The position numbers and the translations under genes were made by a program. Under the pieces are notes generated by a model. It had not been told where the DNA came from and made no database searches. It saw nothing but the letters and a program-made list of their open reading frames with translations. Positions 30,303 through 42,001 of a DNA stretch of 53,982 nt are shown here, piece after piece. This DNA comes from Methylobacterium sp. Leaf108. Its GTDB lineage: Bacteria; Pseudomonadota; Alphaproteobacteria; Rhizobiales; Beijerinckiaceae. How positions within the stretch are numbered: position 1 is the stretch's first letter; every line of letters starts with the position of its first letter. Location: the NCBI RefSeq assembly GCF_001423265.1, contig NZ_LMND01000005.1, positions 1-53,982 of the forward strand. Direction: 5' to 3'.

Positions 30303-30680
30303 TCAGAGGCCGAGGTAGAGGGCGGAGACGGCCCGGTCGATGGACAGGTAGAACACGCCGAAGGCGACGAGGGCGGCGGCCGCGAACTCCACGGCGACGT
30401 TCGGCAGCGCCTGCGACCGGCGCATGATCTCGCGCCCGAAGTGGAAGCTGACCCAGGCGACGGTGAGGACCACCGGCATCGCGAACAGGAACGACCAGGT
30501 GCTCTCGATCCGGTCGAGGCCCGCCGTCGGATCGATCAGGGCGCGGATGTTGCGGACCCACGGTGCGTAGCAGGCCGAATACAGCGACGTCATCCAGGAG
30601 AGGCCGACCGCGACCCCGAAATGGAACGTGAAGATCCCATGCAGGCGCGAGAAGTCGTCGCGCACGTCATCCACCGTCAT
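30303..30680 (-). CDS. Hypothetical membrane protein between carA and carB
   Basis: A 125-residue protein with about three membrane segments (residues near 18-40, 62-85 and 95-122) and a short polar N-terminus (MTVDDVRDDFSRLHGIF). ATG 30680 has AGGGG upstream and is better than a TTG two codons earlier. It sits 121 bases after carA and 231 bases before the carB start, on the same strand. No family is recognised and no link to carbamoyl-phosphate synthesis can be read from the sequence. Confidence 0.65.
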   Translation of the reverse strand: MTVDDVRDDFSRLHGIFTFHFGVAVGLSWMTSLYSACYAPWVRNIRALIDPTAGLDRIESTWSFLFAMPVVLTVAWVSFHFGREIMRRSQALPNVAVEFAAAALVAFGVFYLSIDRAVSALYLGL

Positions 30681-30801
30681 CGTCAACCCCTGAGCGGCAC
30701 CGTCCGAGCGTGGTGTGGGAGCTTTCGTCCGACACCGTTATCGCTTCGTTAACGGGCCGCCTAATGGCGGGAAAAACGGGATTTTTTGTGACTCGCCGCG
30801 C

Positions 30802-32031
30802 TCACGGGGAGGGGGGCGAGACGGTTTCCGGCTTGCCCGCCCGCATCAGCGCCACGAACCGCTCGAACAGGTAGTGGCTGTCGCGCGGGCCGGGCGAGGC
30901 CTCGGGGTGGTGCTGCACCGAGAAGGCGGGCCGATCGGTGAGGGTGAGGCCGCAGTTCGAGCCGTCGAACAGGGAGACGTGGGTCTCCACCGCCGTGGCC
31001 GGCAGGCTCGCGGGATCGACCGCGAAGCCGTGGTTCATCGAGACGATCTCGACCTTGCCGGTGGTCTTGTCCTTCACCGGGTGGTTCGCGCCGTGGTGGC
31101 CCTGCGCCATCTTCACGGTGCGACCGCCGAGCGCCAGGCCCATGAGCTGGTGCCCGAGGCAGATGCCGAAGGTCGGCACCCTCTCGTCGAGGAGCGCGCG
31201 GATCACCGGCACCGCGTAGTGCCCGGTCGCGGCCGGGTCGCCCGGGCCGTTGGACAGGAACACGCCGTCCGGCTTCATCGCCATGATCGCTTCGGCGGAG
31301 GTGGTGGCCGGGACCACGGTGACGTCGCAGCCGGCCTCGGCGAGCAGGCGCAGGATGTTGCGCTTCACGCCGTAGTCGATGGCCACGACCTTCAGGCCCC
31401 GCCCGGCGGCGCGGCTGCCGTAGCCGGCTTTCACGTCCCATGCGGTCTGCGACCAGTCGCTCGCCTGCGTGCTGGTGACCGGCGGCACGAGGTCGAGGCC
31501 CTCCATCGGGGCGAGGGCGGCGGCACGGGCCTTGAGCGCATCGCGGTCGAACGACCCGTCCGGGTCGTTGGCGATCACGGCGTTGATCATGCCGTTGTCG
31601 CGGATCAGCGCGGTCAGGGCCCGGGTGTCGACGCCGGTGATGCCGACGATGCCGCGGGCCTTCAGCCAGGCGTCGAGATGGCGCGACGAACGCCAGTTCG
31701 ACGGGTTGGTCACCGCCGAGGCCACCACGGTGCCGCGCACCCCGGAGGCCGGGGCATCGGCCAGGCTCTCGAGGTCCTCGTCGTTGGTGCCGGTGTTGCC
31801 GATGTGCGGGAAGGTGAAGGTGACGATCTGCCCGGAATAGGACGGGTCGGTCAGGATCTCCTGGTAGCCCGTCATGGCGGTGTTGAAGCAGACCTCGCCA
31901 TCGGCGATCCCGGTCTGGCCGATGCCGAAGCCCTCGATCACCATCCCGTCGGCGAGGACGAGGAGGGCGGTGGGCACCGGCTCGGCCCAGGGAGCGGGTG
32001 CGCGGGCGGTGGCGCCGTCGTCTTGCAGCAT
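30802..32031 (-). CDS. carA: Carbamoyl-phosphate synthase small chain
   Basis: The glutamine amidotransferase subunit that hydrolyses glutamine and passes ammonia to CarB. The 409-residue product has the CarA N-terminal domain (LVLADGMVIEGFGIG, FNTAMTGYQEILTDPSYSGQ) and a class I amidotransferase domain with the nucleophile in FGICLGHQLMGLALGG and the His-Glu pair in FSVQHHPEASPGP. It is ~20 residues longer at the N-terminus than E. coli CarA. It is divergent from the yqeY-family gene. A GC-rich hairpin (32065-32083) lies in the leader, without a T run. Confidence 0.95.
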   Translation of the reverse strand: MLQDDGATARAPAPWAEPVPTALLVLADGMVIEGFGIGQTGIADGEVCFNTAMTGYQEILTDPSYSGQIVTFTFPHIGNTGTNDEDLESLADAPASGVRGTVVASAVTNPSNWRSSRHLDAWLKARGIVGITGVDTRALTALIRDNGMINAVIANDPDGSFDRDALKARAAALAPMEGLDLVPPVTSTQASDWSQTAWDVKAGYGSRAAGRGLKVVAIDYGVKRNILRLLAEAGCDVTVVPATTSAEAIMAMKPDGVFLSNGPGDPAATGHYAVPVIRALLDERVPTFGICLGHQLMGLALGGRTVKMAQGHHGANHPVKDKTTGKVEIVSMNHGFAVDPASLPATAVETHVSLFDGSNCGLTLTDRPAFSVQHHPEASPGPRDSHYLFERFVALMRAGKPETVSPPSP

Positions 32032-32217
32032 CGGCTCGATCTCGCTTATGTCCGGCCATTCCCGGCGCCGTCGAAGACGGCGCGTGCGGGTGGCATCGTC
32101 GTGCCGTGCTCATACCGAGCGGGCGTCGACGGGGTCAATGTGGCCCCGGCCGCCGCCCGGCTCAACCGCCCCGATTCGCACACCACCCCCGATGTCGACG
32201 CCCGACAGGAGACGACC

Positions 32218-32679
32218 ATGCTGCGTGCCCGCCTGACCACCGAGATGAAGGAGGCCATGAAGGCCGGCGACAAGGCCAAGCTCGCCACCGTGCGGATGAT
32301 CCAGGCCGCCCTCAAGGACAAGGACATCGAGGCGCGCGGGCTCGGCAAGGAGCCGGCCTCGGAGGAGGAGATCCTGGCGCTGCTCCAGAAGATGATCAAG
32401 CAGCGCAACGAATCGGCCGGCGTCTACGACCAGGGCGGCCGCCCCGAACTCGCCGAGGCCGAGCGGGCCGAGGCCGCGATCATCGCCGCCTACCTGCCCC
32501 AGCAGATGGACGAGGCCGAGACCAGGGCCGCCATCGACGCGGCCATCGCCGAGACCGGTGCCGCCGGCCCCAAGGACATGGGCAAGGTCATCGCCGCCCT
32601 GAAGGGCCAGTTCGCCGGCCGGATGGATTTCGGGCGGGCGAGCGGGCTGGTGAAGGAGGCGTTGAACGCCAAGGGGTGA
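32218..32679 (+). CDS. GatB/YqeY domain-containing protein
   Basis: A 153-residue, fully helical protein of the YqeY family: KEAMKAGDKAKLATVRMIQA, then QRNESAGVYDQGGRPELAEA, YLPQQMDEAE and GKVIAALKGQFAGRMDFG. The domain resembles the tRNA-tail-binding region of GatB, but stand-alone YqeY proteins have no settled role, though a link to tRNA-dependent amidation is often proposed. AGGAGA precedes the ATG. In many proteobacteria this gene is near dnaG and rpoD, as here, with an intact brnT-brnA module between them. Confidence 0.9.
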   Translation: MLRARLTTEMKEAMKAGDKAKLATVRMIQAALKDKDIEARGLGKEPASEEEILALLQKMIKQRNESAGVYDQGGRPELAEAERAEAAIIAAYLPQQMDEAETRAAIDAAIAETGAAGPKDMGKVIAALKGQFAGRMDFGRASGLVKEALNAKG

Positions 32680-32688
32680 GGATCGTCC

Positions 32689-33009
32689 TCATGCCGCCGG
32701 GCCGGGCTCGCTTTCCTTCGCACGCATGTAGCTGCGCAACACGGCGTTGATCCGGCTCTGGTAGCCGGCTCCGCCGCGTTTGAAAAAATCGAGCACGTCC
32801 TCGTCCAGCCGGATCGAGATCGGAGCCTTGCGCTGCGGGATCACCAGCTGCGCCCGCGACCAGTCGATGTCGAGGGGCGCCGCGTCGGGATCGGACGCGA
32901 CCGCAGCCGCGATATCCTCGTCCGACAAGGCCTCCAACCGTGCCAGGTCGGTCAGGCCCACGGGGCGCTCGTCAAGCGGACCGACCCGCGTGATAGATGT
33001 CTCGCTCAT
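32689..33009 (-). CDS. brnA: BrnA-family antitoxin
   Basis: A 106-residue antitoxin. The first ~60 residues (acidic, ALSDEDIAAAVASDPDAAPL) wrap the toxin; the C-terminal ribbon-helix-helix (APISIRLDEDVLDFFKRGGA, then GYQSRINAVLRSYM) binds DNA and normally represses the operon. It starts 38 bases inside the 3' end of brnT, the typical brnT-brnA overlap, and ends 10 bases from the convergent yqeY-family gene. No frame breaks are seen, unlike the copy at 21.9 kb. Confidence 0.85.
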   Translation of the reverse strand: MSETSITRVGPLDERPVGLTDLARLEALSDEDIAAAVASDPDAAPLDIDWSRAQLVIPQRKAPISIRLDEDVLDFFKRGGAGYQSRINAVLRSYMRAKESEPGPAA

Positions 33010-33265
33010 TTCGCCTTGCCCTTCTCGCAGAGATGATTCGCTTCACACCGCCGCGATCCGTCCAGACCACGGCGATGACGCCCGACCCGGGTGCGCCAAG
33101 CCCAAGCACCCCAAGGGTGACATTCCTATTCCCGTCGCCACGCATCGAGGGAAAGGTCAAATGCGGGCGGCTGAATACAGAGATCACATCTCTAAAATCG
33201 ATACCGTGCTTTATGAGGTTACCGTTTCGTTTTTCTTCATTCCATTCGTAGGAAATATCTTCCAT
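32972..33265 (-). CDS. brnT: BrnT-family ribonuclease toxin
   Basis: A 97-residue type II toxin of the BrnT/RelE-like RNase fold. The family pattern is clear: YEWNEEKRNGNLIKHGIDF, RDVISVFSRPHLTF, VIAVVWTDRGGVKRIISARR and ARRNERDIY. The ATG at 33265 is the only start giving the full N-terminus; no strong Shine-Dalgarno sequence precedes it. Its first half lies in markedly AT-rich DNA with codon use unlike the neighbours (AAT, AAA, ATT), suggesting recent acquisition. It is transcribed with brnA. Confidence 0.85.
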   Translation of the reverse strand: MEDISYEWNEEKRNGNLIKHGIDFRDVISVFSRPHLTFPSMRGDGNRNVTLGVLGLGAPGSGVIAVVWTDRGGVKRIISARRARRNERDIYHAGRSA

Positions 33266-33580
33266 TTAAGAATTTCCCGATGCCGTTCGATCGATGATGA
33301 AATCAGTATACCATGGAAAAACTCGCAATTGTTTCATAAAAATAGAGTTTGATTACGCGATCAATCGACACCAAACTGTATGATGCTCGATCTCTCACAA
33401 GGCCGAGACAATCAATACAAACGTATATACACCGGTTGAGTTCGGAGAGCAAGACGTCCGACGGGGTCGCACCGACCCGCGATCGTGGACCGATCTGGAG
33501 GGCCAGCTTACGACTTGGGAACGGTCCATGCGATAAGGGTTGGGTCGGTGGACGCCCACCGTCGACCATCTCGAAGGCCC
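33266..33580. other. AT-rich gene-free stretch between brnT and dnaG
   Basis: No supported gene. About 33200-33440 is much richer in A and T than the rest of the window (for example GTTTCATAAAAATAGAGTTT around 33331-33350). On the minus strand TATACT (33305-33310), 40 bases before brnT, is a good -10 box, but no convincing -35 stands 16-18 bases further upstream. The GC-rich part after about 33440 belongs to the dnaG leader. A minus-strand frame of 88 codons (33303-33569) shows no family pattern and is probably not coding. Confidence 0.5.
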
Positions 33581-35500
33581 ATGCGCTACCCGCCCCACAT
33601 CCTCGAAGAGATCCGAGCGCGGTTGCCCGCCTCCGACGTGGTCGGGCGGCGGGTGCGGCTGAAGAAGGCCGGGCGCGAGTGGCGCGGGCTGTCGCCGTTC
33701 AACGCGGAAAAGTCGCCGTCCTTCTACGTCAACGACCAGAAGCAGTTCTACCATTGCTTCTCGTCGGGCAAGCACGGCGACGTGTTCACCTTCCTGATGG
33801 AGACGGAAGGCCTGAGCTTCCCCGAAGCGGTGGAGCGGCTGGCCTCGGAGGCCGGCGTCGCACTGCCCAGCCCCAGCGCCGACACCCGGGCGATGGAGAC
33901 CAAGCGCAAGGGCGCCTTCGAGGTGATGGAACTCGCCGCCGCCTTCTTCGAGGAGCAACTGCGCGGGCGCCCCGGCGCCTCGGCCCGCGCCTACCTCGAC
34001 GGCCGCGGCCTCACGCCCGAGATCCGCGCCCGCTTCCGGCTCGGCTACGCCACCGGTGACCGCTACGGCCTGCGCGACCACCTCGCGGCCAAGGACGTCG
34101 AGAAGGAGCTGATGGCCGAACTCGGGCTGCTGGTCTCGGGCGACGACATCGCCGTCCCCTTCGACAAGTTCCGCGACCGCATCATCTTCCCGATCACCGA
34201 CAGCCGCGGCCGGGTCATCGCCTTCGGCGGCCGGGCGATGCAGGCCGAGGCCAAGGCCAAGTACCTGAACTCGCCGGAGACGCCGCTCTTCCACAAGGGG
34301 CAGGTGCTCTACAACCTGCACGGCGCCCGCAAGAGCGCCCACGACCGCGGCACCATCGTCGCCGTGGAGGGCTATGTCGACGTCATCGCCATGACCATGG
34401 CCGGCCACGCCAACGCCGTGGCCCCGATGGGGACGGCCCTGACCGAGGAGCAGCTCGCCCTGCTCTGGCGCCATGCCGACGAGCCGATCCTGTGCTTCGA
34501 CGGCGATGCCGCCGGCCAGCGCGCCGCGCTCAGGGCGATCGAGACCGCCCTGCCGTCCCTGGAGCCGGGCAAGTCGCTGCGGTTCGCGCTCCTGCCCGAG
34601 GGCCAGGACCCCGACGACCTGTTGCGGTCGGGCGGCCCGTCCGCGATCGACACGGTGCTCGCCGGCGCCCGCCCCCTCGTCGAGGTGCTGTGGTCGCGCG
34701 CCCTCGAAGCCGGCCCCGTCGACACGCCCGAGCGCCGGGCGGGCCTCGCCAAGGCGGTGCGGGCGATGGTGGCCGGCATCCGCGACGAGACCGTGCGGCG
34801 GTTCTATCGCGACGAGATCGAGGATCGCCTGCGCAGTCTCTCGCCGCAGGGCGGCCCGGCCCGGCGCCGCGACGACGGGCGGGCGCCGTATCAGCCGCGC
34901 GGCGGCCCGCGGCGCGGGCGCATGGACGAGCCCGCGCCCTCGCCGCGGATCACCACCACCTTCAACCCGCTCTTTGCCGGGGCCACCGGCGCCTCGGGCC
35001 ATGCCGCCTTCCGCGACCGCGAGGCCATGATCGTGGCGAGCCTGCTCGTCCACCCGGAACTGCTCGGCATCGAGGCCGAGGACCTCTCCGCACTGGTCCT
35101 CGACGATCCGGACGCCCAGGCCCTGCGCTCGCTCCTGCTCGACGCCCATGCCGAGGCGCACCAACCGGAGGTGGAGGTTCTGGCCAACCGCATCGAGCGG
35201 GCGGGTTTGCAGGCCGCCGTGACCCGGCTATCCTCCCACGTCAGGCCCGGAGACCGCTGGGCCCTCGATCCGCACGCGGATTCCGTGCGGCTCGAAGACG
35301 CATTGCGTCAGGCCGTGATCTTGCACTGCAAGTCAGGCGCGCTAAATAGCGAACTCCGCCAAGCCGAGCGGGCCCTGGCCGAAGACCCGACCGAGGCCAA
35401 TTTTGCTTGGCTATGCGACGTGAAGGACCGTCTGGCGGTGATCGCCGGGGCCGAGGCGGAAGCGGATGTGCCGGAGGAGGGCGATCCGCCCAGGCTTTGA
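33581..35500 (+). CDS. dnaG: DNA primase DnaG, zinc-ligand-poor form
   Basis: Synthesises RNA primers for replication with the DnaB helicase. The 639-residue product has the N-terminal zinc-ribbon domain (residues 30-75), the TOPRIM catalytic core (VAVEGYVDVIAMTMAGHANA, then PILCFDGDAAGQ) and a helical C-terminal helicase-binding domain after a Pro/Arg-rich linker. In the zinc ribbon the usual CPFHxEK is SPFNAEK and CFGCG is CFSSG, so only Cys59 of the four ligands remains; Ser38, Asn41 and Ser62 replace the others. The start ATG follows GAAGG and precedes the usual start of family similarity. Confidence 0.96.
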   Translation: MRYPPHILEEIRARLPASDVVGRRVRLKKAGREWRGLSPFNAEKSPSFYVNDQKQFYHCFSSGKHGDVFTFLMETEGLSFPEAVERLASEAGVALPSPSADTRAMETKRKGAFEVMELAAAFFEEQLRGRPGASARAYLDGRGLTPEIRARFRLGYATGDRYGLRDHLAAKDVEKELMAELGLLVSGDDIAVPFDKFRDRIIFPITDSRGRVIAFGGRAMQAEAKAKYLNSPETPLFHKGQVLYNLHGARKSAHDRGTIVAVEGYVDVIAMTMAGHANAVAPMGTALTEEQLALLWRHADEPILCFDGDAAGQRAALRAIETALPSLEPGKSLRFALLPEGQDPDDLLRSGGPSAIDTVLAGARPLVEVLWSRALEAGPVDTPERRAGLAKAVRAMVAGIRDETVRRFYRDEIEDRLRSLSPQGGPARRRDDGRAPYQPRGGPRRGRMDEPAPSPRITTTFNPLFAGATGASGHAAFRDREAMIVASLLVHPELLGIEAEDLSALVLDDPDAQALRSLLLDAHAEAHQPEVEVLANRIERAGLQAAVTRLSSHVRPGDRWALDPHADSVRLEDALRQAVILHCKSGALNSELRQAERALAEDPTEANFAWLCDVKDRLAVIAGAEAEADVPEEGDPPRL

Positions 35501-35697
35501 GCCTTCGGCGAACGCCGTGGCGGCCGCCCGATCGCGGGCCATAGTTAACAATCGGTCAAGCGTCTTGCTTGCATACCGGGATCTGACATCGACGCGGTCG
35601 CATCCGAGCCTCCGCAGACCAATATGAAAGTGCGGCATCGACCGCGTGGGGCGTTCTCGCTCCCGCTCGATGTACGTGCGGCAACAATAGGCTGATC

Positions 35698-37698
<2,001 letters not shown>

Positions 37699-37717
37699 GG
37701 CCGATTGGGCCGGGCGG

Positions 37718-37754
37718 CCCTTCGCCCGCCCCGATGGGGCGGGCGAAGGGTTGT
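37718..37754 (+). terminator. Terminator hairpin after rpoD
   Basis: A perfect 15 bp stem (37718-37732 with 37736-37750) closes a 3-base loop 20 bases after the rpoD stop and is followed by TTGT. The T run is short, but stem strength and position support termination. Confidence 0.75.
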
Positions 37755-38005
37755 CAGGACGGGAATCGCCGGCCGCCGCGAGGGATAGCGGCCGTTGCCA
37801 TGGCCGGTCGTTGTCGTTGCCAGAATGCGCCGGAGCGGACCCCAAGCCTCGACGCCCATCCCTGTAGACGACAGAAGTTGCCCTCAACTCCAGACTTCCG
37901 TCTGTCGGGACATGCGAGCGGGCGGAGAAGGCCCTGTCGCACGCTTCCGACCGAGATGCAGACCATACATACGGACCGGAGGGGGGGGACCCCTCCGTGT
38001 GCCAG

Positions 38006-40048
38006 TCACCACCAGGAGCGCGGACGGCTCGGTGCCGGCGTCCACAGGCCGGGCTCGCCGAGGTCGTTGGACGGGCGCTCGGCGGTGGCGGCCCGGGTCG
38101 AGCGGCGCGGGACGGAGGCGGGAGCCGGGTCGGCGACCGGCCGCGCCACCTGAGTAGGAGCGACCTGAGTAGGAGCCACCTGGGCCGGGCGTCGGCGCGG
38201 CTCGGGCGAGAGCTTGACCATCGCCGGCCCGGCACCGCCGAGGCCGAGGGCGGCCTTCATGCGGGCATCGTGGCCGTAGAGGTCGGGCAGGGTGCGGTAG
38301 GCGCCGCCGTCGTCGACGTAGGCGGTGAAATACGCCAGGTGGACCGGCAGCTTCTGCGTCAGCCGGATCGTGCGCTCGCCCTTGCCGATCAGGCCCTTCA
38401 GCCGCGAACTCGACCATTCCTCCGGCAGTACGGAATCGGCGAACCGGAAGGGATCGTCGACCCGCACGCAGCCGTGGCTCAACGCCCGCTGCGAGGCGGC
38501 GAACAGGGAGCGGTTGGGCGTGTCGTGCAGGTAGACGGCATGATTGTTGGGGAACATGAACTTGATGAAGCCCAGCGCGTTGCGCTCGCCCGGAGGCTGG
38601 CGCACCGACACGGTCTTGCCGCTGTAGACGACCTGATAGCCGCGCCGGGCGGCGTAGTTGGGGTCGCGGGCGAGACCGGGCAGGAACTCGTTCTTGAGGA
38701 TCGAGGGCGGCACGTGCCAGGACGGATTGACCACCGCGTATTCCATCGCGCCCGAGAAGATCGGGGTCGGCGACTCGGTCTTGCCGACGATCACCCGCGC
38801 CTCGTCGCGCTGGCGCCCGTCGCGCACCACGCGCAGGCGGAACTCGGGGATGTTGACCATGACGTAGTCGGGACCGAGGTCCGACGGCAGCCAGCGCCAG
38901 CGTTCCATGTTGACGATGAGCGCGGCCTCGTCGGCGGTTCCGGTGGGGGCTGCCCCCTCTGACGACGCCAGGGCGGCCACCGTCTGGGCGGTGAGGTGCC
39001 CGTTGGCCGGCAGGCCGCGGCGCTTCTGGAACGCGCCGACGGCGGCGACCACGGCCTGGTCGTAGGCATCGGGCTCGCCCGGAGCGGCATCGAGGGTTCC
39101 GGCGGTCCGGGTCTCCAGGTCGAAATGCGTGCGGATGGCCGGCACCCGCGGATCGCGCATGCCGAGCTTGAGCACCGGCCCCGCCGGCAGCCGCAGCGTC
39201 CCGGAGACGGGCGGCTGGCTGTGGCCGCGGCCCGCGGCGAGGCGAGCCTTGAGGGCACGGTAACCCGGCTGGTCGGGATTGAACCGCTGCAGCAGCGCCC
39301 CGGCCTCGGTGCCGGCGGTGGCGAGGCGCCCCAGCACAGCGTCGGGCGCGGGCAGGTCGAGGGTCGGCGTGATGAGGCGGGACAGGTTGGTAAGGGAGAT
39401 GCGGCCGCCGCGGGCGTCGCGGGCGTAGAGGACGACGGCCGAGGACAGCTTCAGGTCGGCCTGGGCCACCTCGGCCTCGGTGAGCTTGGCGGTGCCGAGC
39501 ACCGGGGCCGGATAGGCGAGGGGGTCGAGGCCGTCCTCGCCGGCCTGCGCCAGGCGCCCCATGACCGCCTTGGCCGCCGCCGAGAAGGCGCCGTCGACGA
39601 TCCAGGCCGGCTTGAAGGCGCCGAGCGCATAGAACGCCTGGATCGCCTCGCGCTCCTTGGTGGTCAGGCGTGCGAGGAGCGGCGCCGGATCGGCGAGGCG
39701 GGCGGCGACAGCGGCGGCGAGGGGATCCGAGGGCGGCGGCGGAACGGCCGTCACCTGGGCGGGCGCGTCGGGCGCCGGCGGCGAGGCGGACGCCGCGCCA
39801 TCGGCCGGGAGGGGGAGGGACGGGCGCAGCGGCTCCGTCGAGGGCTCGGCGGGCGCTGTGCCCTGCGAAACCCCGACCGGCTGAGGATCGGTCGATTGGG
39901 TCCCGGTGATCTGGGCTTGGGTGATCTGGGCTTGGGCGACCTGGGCTTGGGCGACCTGGGCGATCACCGCCTGACCGATGCAGGCGCTCAGGGCAACGGC
40001 CAGAACCACGGCGGCGGGACGCGAAGCGCCGGTGACGGATGCGCCCAT
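38006..40048 (-). CDS. YcbB/LdtD-type murein L,D-transpeptidase
   Basis: A 680-residue periplasmic enzyme expected to make 3-3 peptidoglycan cross-links. Order: signal peptide (about 12-34), a Gln/Ala-rich linker with pentapeptide repeats, an LdtD scaffold domain (about 110-300), a PG_binding_1 domain (about 300-370: AVGAFQKRRGLPANGHLTAQ) and the YkuD domain with the cysteine in SHGCVRV (Cys527), preceded by FMFPNNHAVYLHDTPNRSLF. The tail is Pro/Thr/Gln-rich, also with tandem repeats. ATG 40048 has GAGGAG upstream and is preferred to a TTG two codons earlier. It is longer than E. coli YcbB (615 residues). Confidence 0.9.
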   Translation of the reverse strand: MGASVTGASRPAAVVLAVALSACIGQAVIAQVAQAQVAQAQITQAQITGTQSTDPQPVGVSQGTAPAEPSTEPLRPSLPLPADGAASASPPAPDAPAQVTAVPPPPSDPLAAAVAARLADPAPLLARLTTKEREAIQAFYALGAFKPAWIVDGAFSAAAKAVMGRLAQAGEDGLDPLAYPAPVLGTAKLTEAEVAQADLKLSSAVVLYARDARGGRISLTNLSRLITPTLDLPAPDAVLGRLATAGTEAGALLQRFNPDQPGYRALKARLAAGRGHSQPPVSGTLRLPAGPVLKLGMRDPRVPAIRTHFDLETRTAGTLDAAPGEPDAYDQAVVAAVGAFQKRRGLPANGHLTAQTVAALASSEGAAPTGTADEAALIVNMERWRWLPSDLGPDYVMVNIPEFRLRVVRDGRQRDEARVIVGKTESPTPIFSGAMEYAVVNPSWHVPPSILKNEFLPGLARDPNYAARRGYQVVYSGKTVSVRQPPGERNALGFIKFMFPNNHAVYLHDTPNRSLFAASQRALSHGCVRVDDPFRFADSVLPEEWSSSRLKGLIGKGERTIRLTQKLPVHLAYFTAYVDDGGAYRTLPDLYGHDARMKAALGLGGAGPAMVKLSPEPRRRPAQVAPTQVAPTQVARPVADPAPASVPRRSTRAATAERPSNDLGEPGLWTPAPSRPRSWW
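38146..38182. repeat. 15 bp tandem repeat in the 3' end of the YcbB-type gene
   Basis: Two full 15-base units (38146-38160 and 38161-38175, CCACCTGAGTAGGAG and CGACCTGAGTAGGAG) and part of a third. On the coding strand they give the repeated peptide APTQV in the protein tail. Unit length is a multiple of three, so copy changes would keep the frame. Confidence 0.7.
39911..39960. repeat. 15 bp tandem repeat in the 5' end of the YcbB-type gene
   Basis: Three 15-base units, CTGGGCTTGGGTGAT (39911-39925) and two CTGGGCTTGGGCGAC (39926-39955), plus the first bases of a fourth. They encode the repeated AQVAQ/AQITQ pentapeptides just after the signal peptide, so length variation would change only the linker. 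Confidence 0.75.
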
Positions 40049-40195
40049 GACCAAAGCTCCTCGGAATCCGGCCAGCCGGCCCGTTCCAGGTTAGAGACCA
40101 TCATATCAATCTCGGCCGTGCGCAACCACACGTTAAACGCACGACCGCGGCACGGCAGCGGCAGGCCCTCGCGGGTCCGACCATCGCGGGAGTCC

Positions 40196-41689
<1,494 letters not shown>

Positions 41690-42001
41690 GCGGTGAAGCC
41701 CCGGGTCCGCTCGGGCGCAGCGGTGAGCGCGAGGAGGAACCTCCGCGTGACACCGGCCGGCCGCTGTTTCGTTTCGAAGCGTACCGTGGCGCAAGACCGT
41801 AAAGCTGGCCTTAACGACGAATGGCGGTCGTGCCCGCCCCTCGCCGACCCTCGCCGATGCCTGCGACCGGTTGCCCCTGGCGATTGGGGCTGCCCGATCG
41901 GTTGATCGCGGACCGCCGGCGTTCGATATGATCGCGCGCGGCGCTCGATCGCCGGAACGACGTCGCGGCGCCCGGGTGCCGCCAGGGAAAAGTAGGTCAG
42001 C
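41690..42001. other. Divergent intergenic region, regulator gene / pepF
   Basis: No gene is supported in these 312 bases. The region separates divergently transcribed genes and must hold both promoters. I see a short inverted repeat (GAGG-AGGAA-CCTC, about 41730-41742) near the regulator and an A/G-rich stretch (GGGAAAAGTAGG, 41987-41998) as the pepF ribosome site, but no convincing -35/-10 pair and no clear sigma-54 GG-N10-GC promoter. Confidence 0.4.

Noticed and set aside
32065..32083. Hairpin in the carA leader as a pyrimidine-responsive attenuator
   Set aside because: The 8 bp stem lacks a T run and no alternative pairing or leader peptide is visible, so attenuation cannot be supported.
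33303..33569. An 88-codon minus-strand frame in the AT-rich gap before dnaG
   Set aside because: It crosses both AT-rich and GC-rich DNA without a family pattern or ribosome site and runs antisense to the dnaG leader.
37981..37988. Run of eight G near the end of the YcbB-type gene as a phase-variable tract
   Set aside because: It lies outside any coding frame, 18 bases past the stop of the gene, so slippage would not switch a product on or off.
39911..39960. Short tandem units as a possible CRISPR array
   Set aside because: The units are adjacent without spacers, 15 bases long and in frame within a coding region.
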